64,000 nucleotides of DNA from Diploptera punctata (lineage: Eukaryota; Arthropoda; Insecta; Blattodea; Blaberidae). Below, piece after piece: positions 9,839 through 19,446 of this stretch. The position numbers and the translations under genes were made by a program. Location: NCBI GenBank assembly GCA_030220185.1, contig JASPKZ010007286.1, positions 1,364,001-1,428,000 of the forward strand, in the 5' to 3' direction. The notes beneath the pieces are model-generated. The model was not told where the DNA came from, did not search any database, and saw only the letters and a list, made by a program, of their open reading frames with translations. How positions within the stretch are numbered: position 1 is the first letter of the stretch; every line of letters begins with the position of its first letter.

Positions 9839-10445
9839 TTGAAGAGAAAAATTTTCGTAATCAAATGGTAAAGAGAAAAATTTTTATGCCTGAACCGGGA
9901 ATCGAACCCCGAACCTTCAGCTTTCCGTGCTGATGCTCTAACCATTGAGCTAATCCAGGCTTCCTTCCCATCCAAGCATAAATCCTTCCTTTACCTTACT
10001 GTCTTGGTCCCACATTCAAATGCTATGAATCATCATTCACAAATACACAATGAATGGCTTCTACCTGAAGAAGACATGAAGGGACTCCACATAGCTATAG
10101 CATTATTTATTAAATTAATATTAAGAAGCTAAAGCTGTTACTATGATTGAAATAAGTATATTAAAGTACACTACTAAATTATTGTAATCAAATGGTAAAG
10201 AGAAAAATTTATGCCTGAACCGGGAATCGAACCCCGAACCTTCAGCTTTCCGTGCTGATGCTCTAACCATTGAGCTAATCCAGGGCTCCTTCCCATCCAA
10301 GCCAAGACAGTAAGGTAAAGGAAGGATTTAAGCCTGGATTAGCTCAGGCATACATTTTTCTCTTTACCATTTGATTACAATAATTTAGTAGTGTACTTTA
10401 ATATACTTATTTCAATCATAGTAACAGCTTTAGCTTCTTAATATT
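9839..10445 (-). repeat. SINE-B cluster (tRNA-headed)
   Basis: Two minus-strand heads (about 9890-9962 and 10213-10286) read GCCTGGATTAGCTCAATGG with B box GGGTTCGATTCCC. A short inverted piece lies at 10330-10445. The anticodon-stem region TCAGC-ACGGAAA-GCTGA has C rather than T at the position before the anticodon, so these are SINE heads, not working tRNAs. Confidence 0.75.
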
Positions 10446-11030
10446 AATTTAAGAAAAATTTTCGCCTAGACCGAGACTCGAATCTTATAACATGTTTGAA
10501 AATGATCATTTTTTCTTGTCATCTCATATTGTTATGTAAATATGCAAGAGCTATAATCAACAAAAATAACACTTGGAGGAATAAATGATAAACTTTTCAT
10601 TATTGTATTTTGTCCAGCTGGCTTTAATTTGCACTTATGGTTTCTGTTATAAGTTTGATTTGCATTTATATCCCATATTTTTATTTAAAATAATGTGAGT
10701 GGAATTTTGCACTTAACCCTTCTTTGTGTGTGTACTCACAGTTTGATACATTTTGTTAATAAGCGTGTGATTAATGGGATTTTACTATACAAATGCTTTG
10801 CTTACAAATTCAGCTGGAGAGATTAGAATTTTCTTTTCCTTATTGCATTAATATGATCTGCTTTTTCCATTGTACTTGCAAGTGTGTGTGTGTGTGTGTA
10901 GCTTGTAATTTTGTTGGAACTAATCCAAACTTTAATAACATATCCACCTGGTAAGTTTAAATATATCCTCAGTTTGAGGAAATTAAGTATTTTAAATATA
11001 TTTTGATTTACTTGTTGGTATATTATATAA
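10446..11030. other. Intron DNA with short GT repeat
   Basis: Only a GT dinucleotide run at about 10880-10900 stands out. Confidence 0.6.
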
Positions 11031-11043
11031 TAAATATTTTCAT

Positions 11044-11351
11044 TTAACTTTCACAGGGAAAGATCACTATGAGGTTTAATTTAAGAATTAAATTAATGTT
11101 TTTATTACCTCACCTCATATCGTTTTTCTTCTATACTGCAGTTTCGGAGCTTATTTCCATCGTCAGTAGCCTCTGGTTGACCGGTGCTATGTTGTTTCTT
11201 GGCAGTTTTTTTCTTACTTAAGAAGAAAACCGCCAAGAAACGACATAACACCGGTCGACCAGAGGCTACTGACGATGGAGATAAGCTCCGAAACTGCAGT
11301 ATAGAAGAAAAAGGATATGAGGTGAGGTAATAAAAACATTAATTTAATTCT
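11044..11351. mobile_element. Penelope-like hairpin insertion
   Basis: Inverted arms meet near 11219. The flank repeat TAAATATTTTCAT (13 bp) lies at 11031-11043 and 11352-11364. The left end carries the one-sided tail (complement of CCTCATAGTGATCTTTCCC). Arms encode the SETAV-type PLE C-terminus and a hammerhead-like motif. Confidence 0.85.
11266..11304 (+). ncRNA. Hammerhead-ribozyme-like motif (PLE)
   Basis: Stem I CTA/TAG, core CTGACGA, one bulged T, stem II GGAG/CTCC with loop ATAAG, GAA, then the self-complementary 8-mer ACTGCAGT as stem III and A at the cleavage position. A second copy is inverted in the left arm; a diverged copy is at 45005-45043. Confidence 0.6.
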
Positions 11352-11399
11352 TAAATATTTTCATATTAAAGAATTATTGCTAAATTATAAACCGCACGG

Positions 11400-11695
11400 G
11401 GAATCAATGAAACTAAGAGGGAATGGGAAATAGAAGAAGATATATGGATGAACAGACAAGAATGGAAAAATGTGTTGAAACAAATGTGTAGTTAACTGTG
11501 AACATGGGTACCGGAAAAATGTATATTCATTGTAAAAGCCGGAATAATAAAAAATAAACCGCACAGAAGGAGGAATGTTGGACGTCCACACAGAAGATGG
11601 TCTGAACAATTTTAACAATTTTAGCTTTCATCAAACCGGAATGAGCCAACAGGCTTAATCCCTGAATGATGATGATAATGATGATGATGATGATG
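11400..11695 (+). pseudogene. LINE 3' end with GAT-rich tail
   Basis: The codons NVGRPHRRWSEQF with a stop near 11620, followed by 'CAGGCTTAATCCCTGAATGATG' and a (GAT)n run, are the usual end of an RTE/Jockey-like LINE. Related 3' ends occur at 34412-34700 (minus). Confidence 0.6.
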
Positions 11696-11895
11696 AAAGA
11701 TCTTGTGTTTTTTGATCATAATTTTAGGAGTCGTCGGAATTTTTTTTTTAATTTAATATATTGTAAGAGATAAATCAAACATAAATTCAATAACAAATTA
11801 TGATATATTAAATGAAATAAGCACTTGAATTGAACTTTTATAGGAAGAAATCACTGTGAGGTTTAATTTAAGTTTAAATTAAAATGCTTCATGAA

Positions 11896-12114
11896 TTGAA
11901 GACTACGCCAATTTTGGAATATATTAAACAGGACCAACTAAATTGGAAACACCATCTTGAAAGAATGGATTCAAATCAGATCCCCAAAGCTGTTTATAAT
12001 TATATACCAAGAGGACGAAGATCACTGGGCCGTCCTATGAAACGCTGGAGGGAAAATTTTCTATAGGATTGTAACAGGCCTTGACCTAATACTTGGAAGG
12101 AAGAAGAAGAAGAA
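11896..12114 (+). mobile_element. 5'-truncated LINE fragment with GAA tail
   Basis: Encodes 'DQLNWKHHLERMDSNQIPKA' and 'PRGRRSLGRPMKRWRENFL', the C-terminus typical of RTE/Jockey-like LINEs, then the tail shared with element G. A 10 bp flank repeat GCTTCATGAA lies at 11886-11895 and 12115-12124, showing target-primed insertion into the PLE arm. Confidence 0.8.
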
Positions 12115-12124
12115 GCTTCATGAA

Positions 12125-12569
12125 AATTAAAGAAGAAAAATCAGGAATTTATCAGTTCAAATGCAGGGATTGTGACAAAATTTACATAGGAAAAACAAAA
12201 AGAAATTTGAAAACAAGGGTGAAAGAACATCTTAGAAATGGCAAAAAATGGTGAAGTGGAAAAAAAAAGTCAGCAGTAGTTGCTCATGCTTGGTCTGAAA
12301 AACATATAATTGAATCAAAAGCCAGTCTAATTAAACAAATAGAAAAACAAAAATAACTTACGGTTTGGGAAAAAAAAAATCCACATTAAAAAAAACAAGA
12401 AAGAAAAACTTACGAACTTCGATATTCCTGAGGATTCTGACTGGATCCGAAGTTTACCAGTCCACCAACAGAGAGAAGAAGAAGTAGTTTTTCCTATTGA
12501 CATAACATCAGTCAACAAGAAAGTACTGAAGATGAAGCCGCCAAGGCTTTGAAATCGCAATCTACTTAA
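12125..12569 (+). pseudogene. PLE ORF end with GIY-YIG domain (frameshifted)
   Basis: Visible blocks are 'SGIYQFKCRDCDKIYIGKTK', 'RNLKTRVKEHLRN', 'AVVAHAWSEKH', 'LTVWEK' and 'NFDIPEDSDWIRSL', ending 'ESTEDEAAKALKSQST' and a TAA at 12567-12569. At least two single-base indels near A-runs break the frame. The whole hammerhead motif at 12521-12567 is inside the last codons. Confidence 0.75.
12521..12567 (+). ncRNA. Best-formed hammerhead-ribozyme-like motif
   Basis: All parts can be paired: stem I AAGTA/TACTT (5 bp), core CTGAAGA, one bulged T, stem II GAAGCC/GGCTTT with loop GCCAA, GAA, stem III AT/AT with a CGCA loop, and C at the cleavage position (triplet ATC). It is 47 nt long. The bulged base after the core departs from the textbook hammerhead. 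Confidence 0.65.
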
Positions 12570-12612
12570 AAGATGGATATGATGTGAGGTATGAAGCATT
12601 TTAATTTAATCT

Positions 12613-13040
12613 TAAATATTTGAATGTCAAGTAAAAATAAAATTAATTAATTTTTATTTACTTTATTTGTTAGTGCATAAAACATCTGTAAAGAATAAAT
12701 ATGTCATCTACATCTACAGTAATAATAGCAATAATAATAATAATAATAATCATAATAAAAATGATAACATGATTTTCTTAGCCATTGGTTAAATGAAAAC
12801 CTTTTTTATTTTAATCGTGTATCCAATGAATTTTAAAACTTGGTCCTTACTTACATAAGTTAAATATTTTATTTTCATTTAAATTTATTTTACTACTAAT
12901 GAACTCCCAAATTAGAGATTTTTAATGAAGCAATTTAAGGGTCGAATGTTTGAATGCATTAGACAGTAAAAGGCATTCTCTGCAGAGAAAGTTTTATCCA
13001 AATACATTTTGCTTACTCAGAAATCTATTCATGCGATAAT
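12613..13040. other. Intron DNA with AAT microsatellite
   Basis: A run of ATA/AAT repeats at about 12720-12765; otherwise nothing recognised. Confidence 0.6.
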
Positions 13041-13132
13041 AATTGTAGCTCAAGATAGAAACTTATCGTGAAAATCCCAAAGGGAACCGATGGTAACCGA
13101 TGTAGTTTGAAACCTTTGCAGCTTTATCCAAG

Positions 13133-13318
13133 ATGTCGGACCTTGAAGACTTCGATCATGTTTTCGGTATTTGCGGAGAAGAGGAATTTGATAGAGTCTA
13201 CCAAAGAATTCAACTGGAAGAACAGGAGAATCGGCGTAATATTGCGCGATGCAGACGTCGTTGTATACGATATTATTTGCGGGACGCAAGCGTAAATGAG
13301 TTCCTCTATAGCAGATGA
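13133..13318 (+). pseudogene. Small acidic/basic ORF, possibly transposase N-terminus
   Basis: A 61-residue frame begins MSDLEDFDHVFGICGEEEFD and continues into an Arg-rich segment, RNIARCRRRCIRYYLRDAS. The pattern (acidic start, basic middle, 'YYLRDAS' near the end) recalls the N-termini of Harbinger-type transposon proteins, but I cannot confirm it. No splice sites or neighbours support a host gene. Function unknown. Confidence 0.3.
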
Positions 13319-13585
13319 AAATAACGGAAGTGGTTTTATCGCTGAGAATTTTGGGTAATTCGTTGCCAATATTATGAAAACGTCAACTTTCATGCATGAC
13401 CGGTAAGTCGGCCATTAATTCGATCTCAGCAATTTTTCACGGTGAATCAGCTCACCAGTGAATGGAAGTAATTTGAGTAGAGACTAATGTATTTGCATAC
13501 AACCCTAAGAGACCTTGGGTTTAGTTGCTAGTTTGGATGAACATTTTTTTCTTCAAATATAAATTAAATACTGTCGGTCTGAAGC

Positions 13586-14193
13586 TTGAAGAATATTTCA
13601 GATAACATCATTATTATGACATTATTATTAATAGAGGCTATAAAAGCATTATACAAAGGATCTATTTCGAAAATAAAAATTGGAAATCATATAACAGAGG
13701 GATTTACTATTACAAAAGGTTTAAGGCAGGGTTGCAGTTTATCTCCAACTCTATTCAAAATTTATCTCGAAAGAGTACTAAGAGACTGGAGGAAAAAATG
13801 TAAAAAAATGGGCATACCAATCCAAAATACACATGTATATTCACTAAATTTTGCAGATGACCAGGTATTAATAGCACAAGACCACAATGACATAGAATAT
13901 ATGGCTAAAAAACTAAAAGAAGTTCGTGAAAAATTGGGACTTTATATAAACATTGAGAAAACTAAATATCTGTGTATAGAAGAAATGGAAAATATAAATT
14001 TCAACAATGGAGAAGAACTAAAACCTAGTATTGAATGCACTTACTTGGGAACAAAATTAGACCATTCAGGCGATAACACAGTGGAAATTAAAAATAGAAT
14101 CACTAAAACAAAACAAGCAATAAATGCTTTAAACTCTGTTTGGTGGAGCAACAATATTACAAAAAATAGGAAATTACAAATATATCAAAGCAT
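13586..14193 (+). pseudogene. LINE reverse transcriptase, 5' piece of split copy
   Basis: The frame includes 'GLRQGCSLSPTLFKIYLE' (motif B), 'LNFADDQVLIAQD' (the catalytic FADD box) and 'LYINIEKTKYLC'. The earlier fingers and endonuclease are absent. It stops where a PLE hairpin was inserted (14194-15047); the codons pick up again at 15062. The clade appears RTE- or Jockey-like. Confidence 0.8.
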
Positions 14194-14486
14194 TAAAATT
14201 CATCGGAGAACATATTGTTTAAACAACTCACCTCATAGGATTCATACTTCCATGATATTGCGATTTCAAACATAGTCATGTTCATCTTCAGCCATAACTC
14301 CGACTGACGAAATTCTTCGGCCGTCAACTATTCTATTGTCGCTATCTTCAGTGCTGCCATCTATGGTTGAATTTATGAACTTCGAAATCAATGTAATTTT
14401 GAAGTTCATAAATTCAACCATAGATGGCAGCACTGAAGATAACGACAATAGAATAGTTGACGGCCGAAGAATTTCGTCAGTCGGAG

Positions 14487-14534
14487 TTATGACTGAAGAT
14501 GAACATGACTATGTTTGAAATCGCGATATCATGG
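14487..14534 (+). ncRNA. Hammerhead-ribozyme-like motif overlapping ORF stop
   Basis: Stem I TTATGA/TCATGG, core CTGAAGA, bulged T, stem II GAACAT/ATGTTT with loop GACT, GAA, then self-complementary ATCGCGAT and A at the cleavage position. The ORF stop TGA (14516-14518) lies at the stem II/GAAA junction. The inverted copy is at about 14250-14300 (minus). Confidence 0.6.
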
Positions 14535-14579
14535 AAGCATGAATCATATGAGGTGAGTTGTTTAAACAATATGTTCTCC

Positions 14580-14981
14580 TAAAATATTAAAATATATATG
14601 CAGTCAATATGCCCATTTCACCAATTAATGTTTTAAAATGGTCAACAAGTTTCTACAGCCAAGCTGTCATTCTCAAGACCAGATATTGACTGAAGACAAA
14701 ATTGATAATAAATAAATAAACAAATTCAGTTAAAAACAAACTATGTCACATGACGCAATCATTCATAAGTGAATGATTGCGTCATGTGACGTAGTTTGTT
14801 TTTAACTGAATTTGTTTATTTATTTATTATCAATTTTGTCTTCAGTCAATATCTGGTCTTGAGAATGACAGCTTGGCTGTAGAAACTTGTTGACCATTTT
14901 AAAACATTAATTGGTGAAATGGGCATATTGACTGCATATATATTTTAATATTTTATCACCAAGAAGATCACTTGTGTATTA
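14580..14981. mobile_element. Nested PLE, almost perfect 186 bp inverted arms
   Basis: Arms 14580-14765 and 14770-14955 are nearly perfect inverted copies with a 4 bp spacer; a 26 bp one-sided tail follows. Flanks AATATGTTCTCC (14568-14579) and AATATGTTCTTC (14982-14993) differ at one base, consistent with a 12 bp TSD. No coding sequence is recognisable. Confidence 0.8.
14854..14896 (+). ncRNA. Hammerhead-like motif, variant core
   Basis: Stem I TGGTC/GACCA (5 bp perfect) surrounds TTGAGAA in place of CTGANGA, a bulged T, stem II ACAGC/GCTGT with loop TTG, GAAAC, and stem III AC/GT followed by T. The fold is clear, but the changed core bases may mean it is inactive. The mirror copy lies at about 14640-14682 (minus). 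Confidence 0.5.
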
Positions 14982-15061
14982 AATATGTTCTTCGATGAAT
15001 TTTAATGATTATACCTCATAATGTTTACTTCCCAACATTAATTTAATATATATCAAAGCAT

Positions 15062-15482
15062 AATTCAGAGCATTTTAACATATGGTGCTGAAGTCTGGCA
15101 AATTCCTGCCAGGGAAATGAAAAGAATTTTAAGTACACAAATGGATGTTTTAAGAAGATGAGCTGGAAAATCTAGAATGAATAGAATACAAAATAAAGAA
15201 ATAAGGGAAATTATGGGTATAGAAGAGGAGCCTGACATCATAGACATTATAGAAAAGAAAAGATTACAGTCGTATGGCCATGTCAAAAGAATGCCAGAGC
15301 AAAGATTGCCTAAAATTGTTATGGAATGGATCCCAATAGAAAGGAGGAAGAGAGGTAGACCAAAGAAAACTTGGATAGAAGGGGTACAAAAAGCTATGAA
15401 TATCGGAGGATTGGAGGAAGATCAATGGATGGACAGAGAGGAATGGCATTTGGTTTCCAGAAGACAGCGGCAGCTGCCATGA
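15062..15482 (+). pseudogene. LINE ORF2 3' piece of split copy
   Basis: Resumes the reverse transcriptase frame of 13586-14193: 'IQSILTYGAEVWQIPAREMK', an internal stop near 15160, then 'EKKRLQSYGHVKRMPEQRLP' and 'RRKRGRPKKTW', the usual LINE C-terminus. A stop lies at about 15480. Confidence 0.8.
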
Positions 15483-15821
15483 TAGCAGGTGATGATTATT
15501 AAAACATTTAGATTCATAATTAAAGGTAATTTACTCGTAAAAACACATAATCGTCTTATATTCAATAATTTTAAGTGTTGCATATGTTTTGAATGTGACA
15601 TTTTTATTCTGTATCACATATCGGTCAAATCTTAGGTTTTATAACGTATTAATATAAATTATATGATTATAATTATAATATATTCTCAAAATAAGATCAT
15701 AAAACTTTCTATTTATGTGCACTAATCCTCATTTCTCATCGTGTGTTTATTGCTTGAATCCCTTCCTTTTACGTATTTTCTTCTGCTTTCTTAACTTGTC
15801 ATTTTTAAAAATATTTAATGG
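15483..15821. other. Intron DNA, nothing recognised
   Basis: AT-rich, without coding or repeat signature. Confidence 0.5.
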
Positions 15822-16560
15822 GACTATTTAACTCATGCCCCAAATGGGAGTCAATGACCAATCACGTTTCAATGATTTCTGTTTTACAACCAATCAGAGT
15901 CGTGTTTCACGAAATATTTGTCAGTGTTATAATTACCATATTAAAGAAAGCTCCTCCTTTTTAATATTCTGAATAGGTCTGGCCATTATTTTGCAGTGAC
16001 TGAGCCTGTGAAAATTACGGCTTCCATATTGTATATATAGTGCATGAATGTCAACACATATATAAAAACATTTGTAGCAATTGATTATACCACCAAAAAA
16101 AGAAACCACTGTTTGCACTTTCTTAAATGTATTTTTTTTCCCAGGTAATAATCCAGAAAAATATAATTGTCATATTTACATCATACGACATCAGAAATGT
16201 ATTAATATACAGTTTTGATGTGTTTCATTTTTTCTCCACTAGAGAGCATTCTTACAATATTGCGTTCCTTTGGCAATAAATAATATGATCAGGTTGCAGT
16301 GATAAACAAAGGAAGCAGATGAAGCGCACCTATCGTTTCTCATTTGTTTTCAAACATCGCCGTTTACATTAAATATATAAATATTTTAAAATAACTATAG
16401 TTAAATAATGATTTGTAAGTAAACAGCTTAATTTTATTCGTTAAATAGTCCTAACAAATGCCACTCTTGATTTCCAAATTCTCTAGATAAATTCACTCCT
16501 CACTTCGTGAAGTCGTGAATTTATCGATAATTTGGAAATCACTCGTGGCATTACTTATGA
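15822..16560 (+). repeat. Repeat H, hairpin-ended, full-length copy
   Basis: Starts GACTATTTAACTCATGCCCC and ends CGTGGCATTACTTATGA. Other copies: 33513-34191, 59722-60304, 60304-60927. The last 100 bp form an imperfect hairpin: AATGCCACTCTTGATTTCC pairs with GGAAATCACTCGTGGCATT. No ORF. Class unknown. Confidence 0.75.
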
Positions 16561-16600
16561 AAATTTTTAAGATTAAAATTAAGTAGGGACTGCTGAATGT

Positions 16601-16718
16601 TATATTATTTTTAGTCTGAACATCTTACCTCAACATTAATATTGAGGTAAGATGTCCAGACTAAAAATAATATAATTAAAATAACCTCAAAATATAACTT
16701 CCTAAAATTAAATATTAA
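16601..16718. mobile_element. Minimal Penelope-like hairpin insertion (118 bp)
   Basis: Inverted arms meet near 16635 (CATCTTACCTCAACATTAAT / ATTGAGGTAAGATG). The right tail is AACCTCAAAATATAACTTCC. A 10 bp TSD TGCTGAATGT lies at 16591-16600 and 16719-16728. Confidence 0.8.
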
Positions 16719-16766
16719 TGCTGAATGTATTGATTATTGTGATATAGCTTGAATATTACATTACAG

Positions 16767-16955
16767 GTCTCTCCGACAGATTATCATCGATTTATTTACA
16801 AGTGCCATACGTGTCTGTTGGGTTTCAAACGTCGAGGAATGCTCGTGAATCACTTGGCTAAACGTCATCCTGATATCAGTCCAGATTCTGTTCCAGAGCT
16901 CAATTTGCCAATCCTTAAAACTACGAGAGATTACTATTGTCAATATTGTGAAAAG
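16767..16955 (+). CDS. PRDM10: PRDM10-like exon: two C2H2 finger segments
   Basis: This 63-codon, phase 0-0 exon lies between TTACAG|GTC and AAG|GTAAGT. It encodes '[20 protein letters not shown]' and '[15 protein letters not shown]', a complete C2H2 finger, then '[12 protein letters not shown]', the first half of the next finger, which is completed in the exon at 22245. The [16 protein letters not shown] and VPEL...I-K blocks are hallmarks of PRDM10 as I know it. A nuclear DNA-binding role follows from the family. Confidence 0.9.
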
Positions 16956-17026
16956 GTAAGTGCTGTTTTAATTTTTATTGACAACTTACACTTATCTTAC
17001 TTATGAAATTAATTTTTTTGTATTAT

Positions 17027-17455
17027 TCCGCGGTGGACTAGTGGTTATGCTCCTTGCCTCTGGTCCCGAGGGTCGCGGGTTCAAACCTGGCCGGGGTCGA
17101 TGGATTTTTTTAGGATGGAAAAATCCAAGGAGCAAGTCCTCCGGGAGGGACTTTAAGCCGTGAGTCCCGAGTCTCAAGATTTTCAGGCTCGTAAAAGATC
17201 CTTAAGCTTAAATGAAAAGGCCTCTAAGCAAAATTTACCGAATTTTCCCGTCCTAGTACTACCTTGGTTTCCTAGATGTTAGTATGAGGCGGAACGCTGA
17301 CCACAGACCACTCAAAATGACATCTATATGAAAACAAGTGTAATTAAATTAGTATGGTTCAAATTCTTCCCTGTAGGGGGAGAGCGCCTAAATCTCTGTA
17401 AAGGGAAAACATGGGCTTACAATACAATTTTTACACTCTGTCTTCCTCATTTGAG
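17027..17455 (+). repeat. SINE-C, full-length copy
   Basis: Head CCGCGGTGGACTAGTGGTTA, B box GGGTTCAAACC, body through 'GGGAGAGCGCCTAAATCTC', and a tail ending with an inverted repeat (TTTTTACACTCTGTCTTCCTC against GAGGAAGATGGAGTGTAAAAA). Confidence 0.8.
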
Positions 17456-17512
17456 GAAGATGGAGTGTAAAAATACAAAAGGAAAAAATATATACTTACT
17501 TACTCACTGGCA

Positions 17513-18079
17513 CTATCGAACCCGAAGGTTCATGGCCGCGCGGACATAAGCTCTCCATACATCCCTATCCTGAGCTAATGCTTTCCAATCATTCCCTGTA
17601 TAATCCACTTCCCTCAAATCATAGTTAATGTTGTTCTCCCACCTCATTCTTGGCCTACCAACTGGGCGTTTTCCCTCTGGCTTTCCTACAAGAAGCTTCC
17701 ATGCACGTCTTTCATTCCCCATACGTGCAACATGTCCTGCCCATCGCAGTCTACGAGACTTAACTGTTCTTATTATATCTGGCTTCCTATAAAGACCATG
17801 TAGTTCATTGTTATGTAGTCTTCTCCATTCACCTGTCTGTTCATCTCTCTTTGGTCCAAAAATTTTCCTAAGAACTTTATTCTCAAATACTCGTAATCTC
17901 CTTTCCTCCCTTAAAGTAAGAGTCCATGTTTCGCACCCATATAATATAACTGGTAGAATAATAGTTTTATATATTTTCAGCTTAACGTTTTTTGAAAGGA
18001 GTTGGGACATCAAAAGTCTCTGCAATACATAATAGCATGCATTTCCAGAATTGAGCCTATGTTTAATTTCTTTGTGCAT
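17513..18079 (-). pseudogene. LINE ORF C-terminal domain
   Basis: A 188-codon frame with 'NVKLKIYKTIILPVILYGCE', 'RRLRWAGHVARMGNERRAWK' and 'KRPVGRPRMRWENN', the conserved thumb and post-RT region of RTE/Jockey-like LINEs, ending just before the TAAG tail. It is separated from the RT frame by a short shift near 18080-18106. Confidence 0.85.
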
Positions 18080-18105
18080 CTCATTCCTATTTGTGATTAT
18101 TGTTC

Positions 18106-19403
18106 CTAGTATTTGAATTCAGCCACTTCCTCAAAATTTCCCTCATTTGTCATTAGCTGTCCATTTCCATTATATACTGAATTTCTACGTGTGACCATAT
18201 ATTTAGTTTTAGTGATATTTACTTCCAGTCCTAATTTCTTAGTGTTACTCAATAGTGTGTGCGTGTTGGCCTTTAGTATCTCCTCGCTATCGGCCAGTAG
18301 TACTACATCATCATCATAAACTAACAGCAGCTTTATTAATACCATGTCCGTTGTAAGCCTTCCTCATTCTCTAAAGATTTAATGGCATGCTCTAGTACAA
18401 AATTAAATAGTAGAGGAGATAGTGCATCTCCTTGCTTCAACCCATTCTGGATTTCAAAAGTGTCTGAAAACTGTTTGCCTACACGCACCCTACTCTTTGA
18501 GCCATTTAGACACATTCGTATAAGTCTAACCAACTTTTTAGGAATTCCGAACTCCAGCAGGATACTATATAACTTCTCCCTCTTAATTGAATCATATGCT
18601 TTTTTGAAGTCTACATATAGTTGATGTACAGTACCATTATATTCCCATTTCTTCTCTAAAATCTGTCTTATACTGAAAATCTGATCTGTTGTAGACCTGT
18701 TTCTTCTAAATGCACATTGATGATCTCCTAGAATGTCATCAATATAGGGAGTAAGTCTGGTTACTAATATATTTGTTAGAATTTTGTACGAAGTTGAAAG
18801 TAATGAGATGCCCCTGTAGTTGTTGCAATCAGTTTTATCTCCTTTCTTATAAATTGGTACGATAATTGATTCCTTCCATTCATCTGGAAGAGCTTCTTTT
18901 TCCCAAATCATACTAAGCAACCAGCGTATCTTGTCCATCAATTTTTCTCCCCCTGATTTTATCAGTTCTGCTGGGATCTCATCTGAACCTGATGCTTTAT
19001 ACATCTTCAATTTTTCAATCGCCATTTCAACCTCTAATGCACTTGGCTCTGCGACTAGCATTTCTGCCGTCTGTAACTTATCCTCCTCAATGTCCTGTTC
19101 TGTATGTACATTTAATAGCTGATTAAAGTAACCTTTCCATCTATTTAATATACTCCTAGAATCTGCAATCATATCCCCATTTTCATTCCGAATTATGTTT
19201 GTTCTAGCCTGAAACCCCTTCTTCTCTATACTAATTCCCTGATATAATTCTCTAATGTTCCTATTTTTTGCATTCATTTCAAGATCATTAATCTTCTCTC
19301 TCAAATATTCCCTCTTTTTACTCTTTAGTAACTTAGTGGTTTCACGTCTAACACTACCCAATTGCTCTAAATTTACCTCATTTGGCTTGTGTAACCATTT
19401 CAT
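18106..19403 (-). pseudogene. LINE reverse transcriptase (frameshifted)
   Basis: The main frame (18336-19403) shows 'IIVPIYKKGDKTDCNNYRGI' (fingers), 'LYVDFKKAYDSIKREKL' (motif A Asp) and 'GLKQGDALSPLLFNFVLEHA' (motif B). A shift near 18340 moves motif C into 18106-18345, where it reads VYDDDVVLLADS; the Ala of the usual YADD is Asp. The two catalytic Asp of motif C remain, but the shift makes this copy non-functional. Confidence 0.85.
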
Positions 19404-19446
19404 TTTTGCTAGCTTTCTTTTCTTTACAATGTCGGCACATTCCTCA

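Larger units (their letters stand above)
11838..12612. mobile_element. Penelope-like element interrupted by a LINE fragment
   Basis: The left terminal repeat (11838-11895, minus-oriented CACTGTGAGGTTTAATTTAA) and the right terminal GATGTGAGGTATGAAGCATTTT are inverted. A 219 bp LINE piece (11896-12114) sits between. Coding of the PLE end runs 12125-12567. Confidence 0.7.
14194..15047. mobile_element. Penelope-like hairpin inserted into the LINE
   Basis: A 14 bp TSD ATATATCAAAGCAT at 14180-14193 and 15048-15061 brackets the insertion. The outer element is an inverted pair around about 14395 encoding the 'EDEHDYV' PLE C-terminus on each arm, with a right tail TACCTCATAATGTTTACTTCCC. A second PLE hairpin is nested at 14580-14981. 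Confidence 0.9.

Noticed and set aside
11385..11618. Minus-strand 77-codon ORF
   Set aside because: It is antisense to a plus-strand LINE 3' end with GRPHRRW codons.
16460..16560. Helitron 3' terminus in repeat H
   Set aside because: The hairpin arms are too long and there is no CTRR end or A/T insertion site.
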